In this document: piece by piece, positions 45,467 through 60,689 of the stretch
How the letters are laid out: each line of letters begins with the position of its first letter
Numbering within the stretch: position 1 is the first letter of the stretch
Source of the DNA: Rotaria socialis
Lineage: Eukaryota > Rotifera > Eurotatoria > Philodinida > Philodinidae
Assembly (NCBI GenBank): GCA_905331475.1
Contig: CAJNYU010003930.1
Span: forward strand, 1 to 64,000
Length of the DNA: 64,000 bases
Direction of reading: 5' to 3'
Notes under the pieces: model-generated
Database searches by the model: none
What the model saw: only the letters and a program-made list of their open reading frames with translations
Told to the model about the DNA's origin: nothing
Program-made: the position numbers and the translations under genes

Positions 45467-46067
45467 TACTACTACTACTACTACTACTGACAGGTAAAAA
45501 TAAGGAGGATGACTGTGCTGGTGTATGTAGCTCTGGATTTTGTGGCATAGATGATGAACTAGCAGCGATAAGTGAATTGGCTGAATTCGAATTTTCACTC
45601 CACATATTCGAAGATGATGATGATAAAAAGGATGGTCGTTGTTTATGTCTGATTAAATATTGTGCTAATCGCCAGTCATTTTCCGCTAAAGAAAAGTAAA
45701 TATTGTTGTTGTTTTTTTATTCTTAATAAAATCATTTTATCGAATATTTACATGATAGCATAGCCCCGAAAAGTTCGTCAACCGTGGCTGGCAACGTATT
45801 TTCCGATGGTAGGAGTGCTTTAAGTAATTGCAATGCACGTTTAACTGTTCGTGGTCTCATATTAGCACGCAAGACAACATCAGCTATTTCACGTACAGCT
45901 TGTTTTCGTGTTATTTTCGATTCGGCGTACAAGAGAACATCGGCAATATTCTGAATATTAGAATAACAAGAGTAGGCATTTGAGAAATCAACATGCAAAC
46001 TTACTTGGTTATCATTATTAGACGAATTATTGTCTATTTGTGACGATGAAATCGGGTCCGATGACAT
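44732..46067 (-). CDS. Unrecognised nuclear-type protein with poly-Ser and poly-Asp tracts
   Basis: Start ATG 46065-46067, last exon ending GGKRRRH and TAG at 44732-44734. About six exons: a short N-terminus; a helical domain (NIADVLLYAESKITRKQAVR, then TVKRALQLLKALLP and VDELFGAML) continuing across a phase-1 intron into SENDWRLAQYLIRHKRP; a long Ser tract from AGC/AGT triplets; QGAQQQEQEQH; Asn runs; SRQ-like linker RFPLLGAFKRQLSD; an Asp tract; and a basic end that could be a nuclear signal. The helical domain is the only part likely to be conserved; I cannot name it. Confidence 0.6.
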
Positions 46068-46455
46068 GATTATCGATGATTGAAAAAAACAAATCTACAA
46101 TGTTCTATAATAAAAACAAAACGCACGAGTAATGTTATCAATGCCTAGACAAAGGAAACCTATTAGATCTATCTGAGTTTAATAAGCGACATTCATCTCA
46201 TTGGAAGAATATCACAATAGCCGTGACGATTCTATTTTATCAAGAAATATTAATACTAGAAATTAAAAAGAATCTAATAGTACGACATAGGAAATGTCCG
46301 AAAAATCACGCATGTTTTTCTTTTCTTTTTATGTTGTTGTTTATATCAAGAACAATGAACAGCACATACATGTACGAACAAAGAATTAGGCTTTCGCAGA
46401 CGAAAGTCAAGAATAAAAAAACGAACACAAACAAGATTTAAGAACAAAGAACGAC

Positions 46456-48107
46456 TCATTTTTCGACCTCATTTTCATTACTATTATTTGTTTCTTTGAT
46501 TATCGATGATTTAAACGGATTTTCATAAACAATATTTTTTGGTGTGGGTGCAAGCGATGGCATATCGTCCGGCGCACGCCTATAATTATCAATAAAATAT
46601 TCAAAAGAAGAAAGCAAACAATCATTTTCTTACCATTTACTATTTACCCATTTGTAATTACGAGCAACTGGCAATGGCATACGAGAATGTGAATACATGC
46701 AATTTGGACGCATACATTGTGTACCAAATTTGCATACCTAAAATTTATAAACATATATATATATGATTGTCTTGTCAATCAGATATGAAGGTAAGCGTCA
46801 CTATCGAAATAACCTTCAGTAGTTTTTTTTCTTTTTATTGGATACGAATGACTAATGAGTAGGGTGTGAAAATCGAAGTACTCCTATTTACAATTTCAAA
46901 TAGAAACTTACAACTGAGCTGTCCGGTCGATTTGTGATCGGTGGTCGTGTAACAGCACTAGTGTTATTCGCTGATGAAGGCGATGATGCGGGTGTTGCTT
47001 GTGAATGCAAATAGGGACAATTCGATTTTCCACATGCACTACCGTAACGGCAAGGCGGATGAATATATAAACATTCCGAACCGTAGGCACAATTTGGAAA
47101 ATGTCTGAAAATTTAGAAATAAAATTCAAATATTTCCTATTGAAATGCAACCTTTAACTTACGTGCAACGTTGTGTTGGATGAACGAATTCGCATTGATC
47201 GCCATTGTTACAGTCAGGCCAAAAACGACAACGTTTCGATTTCTTTCCCGATGCCGATAATTGAGTCGTTTGTGGCGAAAAATCTTGTTGATCGTTATCA
47301 TCTGACATCATATCATCGCTTAACTTACGTTTGAACGGTCCGTTTCCTCGTCCGTCTTCGTATTCGTTTGAATTTATATTTGCTCCATTGTCATTATAAG
47401 GATAATCGTTTAACATCCAAATATTACTTATATCATCACCAGTTTCAAAATCATTATTTACAACAACAACAAACTAAAACAACAAAATTAATTTTTATTA
47501 GTAAATAAGTTTTAACGTTTCTGAAAAAAAATACTTCATCTTCTTCATCATCTTCGAATTCCATCGGTGATTTTTCCGGTTCATTATTTGATTTCTCGTC
47601 GTCGGCTGTTGAACAATATTCATTACGTATGCGAACTTTCATTTTACCTAATGATGGTTCAGATTTATTTACTAAACTTGTTGGATCGATCCATGTTGGT
47701 TCTTTAGCTTTCAAACGTTTTGCTAATGTTCGTGTTGTCAAACATTCTGTTGTTCCATCGGGTTTCATAACTTTAACAATTCCGTTTGTTTTATTTAATT
47801 TCATTAAAACACTTTTATTCGCATCGGAAACAGCTTGTAAAAGTAATTTTTTTGATGGTTCATTTTCTCGTGGCTTCCGTTCGTTCACTTGAATTTCGCT
47901 TGATAGTTCGTGCTCTTGATCATCATTCTCATATTCATTATTATTATGTAATATTGTTCCGATTTGAGAATAAAGTGTACGTTGTTTTTTCTGTGTTGGT
48001 TCACTCTCTGTAAGACAACGACCACTTTTTAATACGCGATTGACTGTTGAACTGATTTCAAGTTTACGGCCACTAGCCAATACTCTATAAGATCCTTCAT
48101 TTGCCAT
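46456..48107 (-). CDS. ZC3H14: ZC3H14/Nab2-like poly(A)-binding CCCH zinc-finger protein
   Basis: Start ATG 48105-48107, stop TGA 46456-46458, about five exons. The N-terminal part (SYRVLASGRKLEISSTVNRV) is followed by acidic and Asn-rich linkers. The C-terminus has CCCH fingers of the Nab2 type (C-x5-C-x4/5-C-x3-H): CRFWPDCNNGDQCEFVH, CTHFPNCAYGSECLYIH, CRYGSACGKSNCPYLH and CKFGTQCMRPNCMYSH, ending with the family-typical YKWVNSKW. This family binds polyadenosine RNA in the nucleus and limits poly(A) tail length. Animal ZC3H14 normally has five fingers: the fourth (CRYFPAC-type) is absent here, and an intron of about 160 nt sits where it would be. CHCHD4 lies 100 bp upstream on the same strand. 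Confidence 0.88.
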
Positions 48108-48207
48108 TGTTAGGAAAAAAATCTAAAAAAGAAAATCAAACATTGGGACTATATCATGTAAGGGATTATCAGGTAGAAAAGGTAAGCACAAAAAGCAAAT
48201 AACAGAA
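48108..48207 (-). promoter_or_regulatory. Short intergenic spacer with candidate trans-splice acceptor
   Basis: Only 100 bp separate the CHCHD4 stop from the ZC3H14 start. A strong polypyrimidine-AG (TTTGATTTTCTTTTTTAG) ends 14 nt before the ZC3H14 ATG, with no upstream exon room. In bdelloids, where spliced-leader trans-splicing is known, this fits a downstream cistron of an operon-like pair. Confidence 0.45.
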
Positions 48208-48750
48208 CTATGTTTGACTACGAAGTGCATCAGATATGGCCGTTGTAGCTGATGTTGTTGTTGGTTGACTAGTTGAAGATTTATCTTTACTTCCGTACAG
48301 ATTCGGATATTTCGCAAAGCATTGTGTTAATGCAGAAAATTCGGTAAAACATTCAGAACCTTTAGAATTGACATCACTATTATGGAAACAGGTAAAGGCT
48401 CGACGAAAAACAAGACCACATGGGCCTGACGCCATACCACCGAGGCATGGGCAATTCCAATTGATTGAACCATTTGGTAGTACTAAACCTGAAGACAAAA
48501 ATAAAATAAAATATTCTCCTTAGAATAAATCTAGTTGAAACAAAAAAGTATGTTTTTCATCGAAATTAACATACCATGTTGTTCCCAAGGATCAAATTGT
48601 TCATCATCTTTTAGTTTAATTGCAGATGGAGAACTTAAATCATTGCTAGTTAAAAACATAACTTTATCTTTTCCATTTTCTAAATAATGAAAAAATTATA
48701 TTTATTCTTATCATTTAATTAATCATACCTGGTTTTACACAAAATGACAT
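48208..48750 (-). CDS. CHCHD4: CHCHD4/MIA40 mitochondrial import oxidoreductase
   Basis: Three exons: [27 protein letters not shown] through DPWEQHG; and [20 protein letters not shown] to a TAG at 48208-48210. The redox-active CPC is present, followed by the two CX9C pairs ([11 protein letters not shown] and [11 protein letters not shown]) that form the substrate-binding helical hairpin. MIA40 oxidises and traps small Cys proteins in the mitochondrial intermembrane space. The near-identity of the [16 protein letters not shown] block makes the call firm. The C-terminal tail is Ser/Thr-rich instead of the usual acidic tail. A TGGTTTAG acceptor-like site lies 9 nt before the ATG. Confidence 0.93.
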
Positions 48751-50469
48751 TTTTTAATACTAAACCACGGCGTACTGATTCGAACGATTTGTTTCTTTAA
48801 ATGACAGACAGTTGGTAAAATACAAATTCTACTTAATTAAGAATGGTTGAAATATGTACCAATAGAAAATTAGTATGTGACCTCGTTAAAAATAAACCAA
48901 TCGTTGAGCGAGTTTATCGTTGTGGAAAACAAGAAGAATACTAATCAAGCAACTGTTTCGATTGTTGTTTAAGAAAGAGAAAAAATATGTTCTTTGTCTT
49001 GTTTTATTTATATTTATTTTTTCAATAATGCAACAATCAATTAGACATCGTTAAGGATGCTTTTTCTTCTCTTGTAGAACAGTTCAACGAATGTGCTCTC
49101 TGTCTCTTTCTTTTGTTTCATTAGTTGTCTTAGAAGGAAAAAGAAAGATAAGAGATTACGTAGTTATGGCCGAACAAAAGGAAGAGAGAGACAGACGCAG
49201 ACAGACAGAGAGAAATCTTCAAAATATGTATGTATGATCTATCATTCATAGCGGCAAGTTACTTTTGCGTTCTTTATTCATCGATCTTACTCTTTTAATG
49301 ATGTTGCATGTGTGTGTGCGTATGTATGTGTATTCTAGGAAACCTCGTAAGAAAATAGAAGGGGAGAGGGAGCAACGCGACGAGTGAAGGAAAAGATTAT
49401 AACACGAGCAAATAGTGAGCCACATAGGCATACGAGTCTATCGTAGTCATACGAACAAGAGAATGCTTTGTCTTTTCGTTGACACGTCATACTAGTCTAA
49501 GTATAGACGCAAGTCGGACACATGTCAGTATTATAAATCATTGTAGTTTTTACTTCTCTAAAGAAATCTGTTGTCTTCTTTGTGGGCTCGGTTTTCAGTT
49601 ACTTTCGTTCATCAATCACAAAATATATTCGATATCATAAGAGAAGGACACAGCATTCTATCGTAATGAGCACTATCATGCCTATCGATCGTAAGATGAG
49701 ACATGCTATTTTGTATCTGTGTAGAGTTTCTTTCTCTTGTTTTTTTTGGTTTTTCTTTTCCGAGGACCAAAAAGAAAAGTAACTCAATGACATTGAGAAA
49801 ACCAACGAAACATAAGGATATCACTTGTGCGTACTTTCCGTACTAGAATAGAGATTGACGGAAGAGATATAGACCAAGGAGAAGAAAAAGAAAAGACAAC
49901 TATCAACTACTGTATGTTTGTTACCGGTCAATCAAATTAGCTTTGTATATGAAAGAAAAATACATTTTTCTTTTTATTTGTCTATTTGAACTGATTACTA
50001 TGTAGACGCCCCTAGCACTTGTTTTGAAAGAGCTTAGAGCTCTTTTTAGTTCTTCGAGGAGAAGAGAAAAAAAGAGAAATATATCGCTATATTGACCATC
50101 TATGAATGCGCTCGACTAAGCAAGACAATTAACACGTGTCAATGTACTATTCTACTAGCACTATATATATCTATAAGATATGGTTTGCACGTGCGTGAAT
50201 GTTTACCCTACTTCTTTTATAACCTATCTTTCATTTTTTTCTTCTCCTATTTTCTTGTTCTGTTTGCAAGTAGTTTCAATAATTGTCTAGGTTTTTTTTT
50301 TTATATTATAAAATCTGCACGTAGGCAAAAAAGAAAAAAGTATATCGAATGATTCATACAAACACACTTATATAAAAAAAGCCGAACGTGAGTAAATTTT
50401 CTTTTTCAGATGCACTGTTATATGAATATCAACATTGACGAATAATAACCGTAAAATAGAAAAATAAAG
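48751..50469. other. Intergenic between divergent CHCHD4 and alpha-actinin genes
   Basis: About 1.7 kb, AT-rich, with purine-rich stretches (49,170-49,212) and several short frames without motifs. It must hold the alpha-actinin promoter, but I cannot point to a specific element. Confidence 0.45.
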
Positions 50470-55736
<5,267 letters not shown>

Positions 55737-56528
55737 ACTGTTTTTGTTTTCTATGGACGATCTCTATTTTCTATCGCTTTTATTTTTTCTTTATGTATCG
55801 TAATCCAAAAGAAAAAAAAAATTTTTGTTTTTCTTTTGCACAAAGAGATTCATTTGTTCGGATGGTCAAATATAATTACACGAAAAAAAAATACAATCAA
55901 TGTCTATTATACTCATTTCGTTGAAAACATGATTTACACTTTTCTCGCTCTTTTTCTTTTCTTTTGTCTTGTGTCTTTATTATATATATATATATATATT
56001 TGTTTGTTTCTTTGATTGATGATTTTTGCTGTTTTTTCTTTTGCATATACAAATTTAGCAGACAGAAAAAAAAAGAAAACGAATGAATTTGAACTTGTTC
56101 CAAATGCTACTTTTTACTCTCTTTCTTTCTTTCTTGTATTCAATGTAAGAAGAAATCTTGATGTTGTCGTTTTTCTCTTTTGTTCTTCTTGATGGATATA
56201 AACGTTTTTTTTATTGTTGATCTTTGACCAATATTGTTGTGTTGGTGAAAATAGAAACCAAAAAACGAAAATCAACAGCAAATATTAATTATTACGAGTA
56301 TTGCATGGGCGGTGTGTAGACGAACGATGATAAGAAATGATTTATCACAGCTTATTTTTATATTCAAAAATGCATGTAGTTTAGAATATTGAAATCTTTT
56401 CTTGGCCAAACAGGAGGATGGATATGTACGTTTTGAAAATAAATTACCTGTTTTTATATGCAATACTGCTTCGATTCTTATCATGAAATAAGATTAGCTA
56501 GTAGCTTTCGTTTATGTTTCATTAGTAA
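55737..56528. other. 3' UTR/intergenic after alpha-actinin
   Basis: Poly-A-rich and pyrimidine-rich sequence with a TA run (55,980-56,000) and a TTTC run (56,117-56,134). No gene seen. Confidence 0.5.
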
Positions 56529-57244
56529 ATGTATCTTACGAGAATGTTTACTAATATTACTTCAATAATAAGTCATTATATAGAATCAGTGAATCGGACA
56601 CTTGTTACCAATGATTTAAATGGCGCTATCATATTTATAATTGTTGTTCTTGTATGGTATTCATCGAGTATTGTATTTCTATTGGGAATGCAAATGAAAA
56701 CATCGAAAGAAACTTCTGATGAATTAACGAATCGTTCGACGAAATTATTTGAGCATAGTTTTCGTGATCTTACGAATAATAAAGAAATTTTAGGTAATAA
56801 AATATGTTCTTTTGAAAGAAAAATCTTTGACTTTTTGTTTACTTAGAACAACTTGCTAATAAAGAAAAACGAGATAAATTATGGGATATTTATTTGGGTA
56901 CATCTGGAGATGTGCATGATAGAATAATCCGAGCTGACACAGCGCGGATTCGTAATATTGAAAAACAATTGGCGACGTTCGATGAATCTTGTAGAGATGA
57001 TTTTATTTATTTCCCTCGGCGGAACCTCGAAGAATGGTCATCAGATACAAGTTTAACTAGATTAAATTCACGTCGGCGTCCTCGACGTCGATCATCATTA
57101 GATTACCAAATTCTTGACGAATGGAAAATACTTTCTGATGAATTAAAAACCCATGAAAACTGGCCATGGGCTATACGAAAGTTAATAATTCGTCGAAATT
57201 TACGCCGACACCAACATACATCAGAATGTGGATCAGCACCTTGA
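56529..57244 (+). CDS. Single-pass membrane protein with basic tail, unrecognised
   Basis: Two exons (56,529-56,794 and from 56,848) join in phase 1 to give about 205 residues. The N-terminus has NIT and NRT sequons, then one helix (GAIIFIIVVLVWYSSSIVFL), then a cytosolic region (KEILEQLANKEKRDKLWDIY) with predicted helices, an Arg-rich patch (RRRPRRRSSLD, a plausible kinase site) and IRKLIIRRNLRRH near the end. Size and topology recall ancillary subunits of ion channels (KCNE-like), but no diagnostic motif is present, so function is open. It is on the same strand as alpha-actinin. Confidence 0.6.
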
Positions 57245-57417
57245 TTAAAAATCTGCCCTGTTCGTTCGTCACCCTCAGTACAATTTGTCCCTAAACAGAA
57301 ATAGTCGTAGCTACGTTCCAAATAAGATTAATTATGTTCTTGTATTATTATTAGCGCTTATAGCTTGCCAACTGTGTAAATAAAAACCGTGAAATGTTGG
57401 CATACGATCATAGAATG

Positions 57418-58040
57418 GCGAGGGAAGGTCACAAAGTGTTCAATCGCTTTTGCGTGGAAACTGCTTACATTAGGTAGCGCCCAAGGAGTTATGAATACGG
57501 TGAAAATATTTTGGGCGGATAGCTTATTGTTACGAAAATAGGCCATTTCTAAGGTATGGGTTTTAGTGAGAGCCTGGGTCCCCCTCAGAAACATTAAAAA
57601 AATTGATTTTCGAATTTCAACTTGAAACTTTATATAGAAAGACGCCCTAAGGAGAACAACTTTTTGTGAATATTTCAGATCTTTCTACGTTTCCTATCAC
57701 TAGACACAATTATTATGAAATTTTTATTTTACATCTTTCAAATAAAGTGGCAGATTTTATGAAAAAGACAAATTCAATGACCAAAACCATTCATAAAACG
57801 CTATTCTCGTTGAGGTCTATTGTTATATAAAATTTCCAATCAAAATTCGAAAATCATTTTTTCTAATGTTCCTGAAGGGAGTACGGCAATCATAAAAACA
57901 GTGCCATAAAAATGATCTATTTTTAGTAACAATAAGCTATCGGTCCAAAATATTTCCAGCGTATTCATAACTCCTTGGGAGCTACATAAAACATGTAGTT
58001 TCAACAAAAAGCGATTGAACGCTTGGTGGTCTTCCCTCAT
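57418..58040. mobile_element. Large foldback element, copy 2
   Basis: Same family as 55.06-55.52 kb. Arms include GTTCAATCGCTTTTGCGTGG with inverse AAAAAGCGATTGAACGCTTG, and GGTAGCGCCCAAGGAGTTAT with inverse ATAACTCCTTGGGAGCTAC. The centre is longer (about 180 bp) and unrelated to copy 1. No ORF. Confidence 0.75.
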
Positions 58041-59199
58041 GAGAATCAAAAGTCATCTTGTGATTTTCATTTAACTATCAAAAATAAATAAATCAACCAT
58101 GAGATTTTCAATCCTTTAAGAAATGAATACCTAATCAACCTCAAAGACATTCGTATAGACAAGTGAATATAATTCTATTGATTTAAAAAAAAAGCGCCCT
58201 TGAATTAAATAATCGCCGGTGTTTTATTTCATATAGGTTATTGATACATAAAAGAACTTTACACTTAATATGATTATGAACTTAATTATTGCAATATTAT
58301 GCAGCTAATAACCATAGCGGTCGTCTCTCTTGCAATTATGAAATATATTCTCATATACATAACCTACACACACTAATATCATGATCTAGTGTGCAGTAAG
58401 AGTATTGAAGTGATTACGCGAGTGAATTCCAACAGGAGAAAAAAGTTATAGGTTATTGCAATACACAATAGTTTTATTAACTCAATAACGAGATTCCATT
58501 AGTATTAGATCATAGTATAATGATCCGGATTGAGCGGTAACATCACAAATATTCGACCTTCCGCAAAAAAAAGGGCAATACAAGAAGTGAACGATATGCA
58601 CCTCGCCATAGAATGATAATGCTGATGAGAGGCAGAGAGACAATAGGAAAGTAAATAGTGATAGTAATGATCAATTGTAGATATTATCTTTGTCTCGTGC
58701 TTCGAGTCCTTCGCGATGATTTGTTTATTCGTACACGAGCGAGCGACAAAATATATGATAAATCAAACAAGTTCTGTTTATAATGAAAATAGATTTGTTA
58801 CTTGCAACTAGTTTATTAATTACGACAAAAGAATGATTGACATGTTATCTAAGCAAATATATACAGCGACATTGTCATTCGCGAGAATCAATGAGGGCAA
58901 AATAATCTACTCATTATTTTCTTTTCTTAGACAATATTCTCTTGTTTTTTGTAGGTTTTGTTCTATCGATACTACAATGCATCATATTCATCTTTCTTCA
59001 TACGTATGTAAGTGTGATGAACACAACGTGATTACGACATTGATTTGCATATCATCAATCGCGTGAGATTATCAATGATGCTCTCTGTATATCTCGTATG
59101 TATTCAATTATGAATAATGTTTTAAATCTATAAGATGATTACATTTAGATTATTTGTCTTATACTTCATCGGTGCGACCAATTCACTGCTGCAAAGAAT
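58041..59199. other. No gene seen
   Basis: AT-rich upstream region of the BTB/T1 gene. The only long frame (58,833-59,066) has no motif. Confidence 0.45.
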
Positions 59200-60234
59200 A
59201 TGTCACTTATGGATGGTGCGATGTTTAGTAAAAATACGACACATCGCGGTAAAGGGTTAAAAACTGAGGGCTCTCTGTCAGATGATATTATCGAATTAAA
59301 TATTGGTGGACAAAAAATGACCACGTTGCGTTCGACACTGACGGCTATACCCAATTCCAAGCTAACTTTCATGTTCAGCAAGGAAAATGCGAAAAACATG
59401 TTGCCTGTAGATAGAGAAGGGGCAGTCTTTTTTGACTACAATCCTATTTATTTCAATCATTTACTGGACCAATTACGATTAATTAAACGAATGCCGAACG
59501 TATATGGATATCAACTACGATTTTCACCACCATTCTTAAGCGCATATGTCAACTTTACTCATATGCTTGCTGATCTGGGGCTGACACGTAAGTTCGATAT
59601 CCTATCATTCACATCCGAAGATTTTCGGCTGCTGCTAGAAGAAGAAAATCTAATGAATAGAAATTCTCGTGTTTTTCTTCTAGCTGATCATTTCCTATCG
59701 CCAATGGAAGGTACACATGCAAACTTGTCTGTGAATTCTCTCAATGGCTGGCAAGAATGTTATCGTAGTACATACGATGTACCGTTCAACATATCTGTAT
59801 TAACAGAATCTTGTAATGGCAGTCGACTTCTTGTTGCCTGTCGTCCAGTCCATAATAAAAAGACGCTGACACTCGCTGGCATTGGATATCGTGAAGATAT
59901 TTTACATCCGTGTTTACCCAAACGCTGCAAAACGAATGGTGAACCAAGGAAGCTCACAGGAAGACAATTCATGTGTTCCTCCTATCATCAATGCATTACT
60001 CAGGCTAAACGTGGCGTTGGTTGGTACCATGTAGATAATCAAACGTGGGGTTTTGTACGCGGATCTTTGTCGTTCGTCGTCAATCCGTGCGATTCAAGTA
60101 ATTTGGATTCTGATTATCGACTCTGCTGGACACTACAATCCGATATGAAAAAGACAAGCACGGATAGGTGTGGCAGGGCAAAGAATCTACACAAATCAAA
60201 CCAATGGGAACGTGTTATCTATTATATTTATTGA
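59200..60234 (+). CDS. BTB/T1 (KCTD-like) domain protein with Cys-containing C-terminal domain
   Basis: Intronless, 344 residues, ATG at 59200. Residues about 28-130 are a T1-type BTB domain (IIELNIGGQKMTTLRSTLTA; FDYNPIYFNHLLDQLR), the fold that KCTD proteins and Kv channels use to assemble. After a linker, residues about 185-344 form a domain with regularly spaced Cys and Trp (GWQECYRSTY; GVGWYHVDNQTWGFVRGSLS; YRLCWTLQSD; WERVIYYIY) that I do not recognise from human KCTDs. It may act as a cullin-3 adaptor or scaffold; that is inference. It sits beside satellite DNA. Confidence 0.75.
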   Translation: MSLMDGAMFSKNTTHRGKGLKTEGSLSDDIIELNIGGQKMTTLRSTLTAIPNSKLTFMFSKENAKNMLPVDREGAVFFDYNPIYFNHLLDQLRLIKRMPNVYGYQLRFSPPFLSAYVNFTHMLADLGLTRKFDILSFTSEDFRLLLEEENLMNRNSRVFLLADHFLSPMEGTHANLSVNSLNGWQECYRSTYDVPFNISVLTESCNGSRLLVACRPVHNKKTLTLAGIGYREDILHPCLPKRCKTNGEPRKLTGRQFMCSSYHQCITQAKRGVGWYHVDNQTWGFVRGSLSFVVNPCDSSNLDSDYRLCWTLQSDMKKTSTDRCGRAKNLHKSNQWERVIYYIY

Positions 60235-60277
60235 CTTTCTTGCATGTGGAATGAAAAACTTGATTTTCTAGTTAGTT

Positions 60278-60303
60278 TAGTCATATATATATATATATAT
60301 ATT
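60278..60303. repeat. TA dinucleotide microsatellite
   Basis: A (TA)n run shortly after the BTB/T1 gene stop. Confidence 0.8.
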
Positions 60304-60689
60304 TCATTTTTCCTAATTATATGTACTGATAATGGCTTGAATAAAAATCAAAACTTTATACATAAGAAAAATATAATAACTAAAATGTTGACGTCTGTTA
60401 CTTTGCTTATGAAAGACGTGCCACAATTGTCCCAGTTTCTTTGTGTTCTATTTTGGACAGGAACATATATCTCACTGTTCAACTATTTTCCTCATATCGT
60501 TAGAACAGGATAAATAGCCGGTCACGCTTATCAGAGGCCTGACATAGACGAATATTTCCCATGATTGCTTCATTCATCTAATTTTCTCCCTTTACAGCAA
60601 CTAGACATAAAAAAAACATTTCATTAATGATTTTATGATTAACAAATATCTATCAGCCTTGTTCTATTCACTTGCTTAGTCATTTTGAA

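Noticed and set aside
45284-45699. Poly-Ala/Val and poly-Leu frames
   Set aside because: Shadows of the poly-Ser tract in the 44.7-46.1 kb gene.
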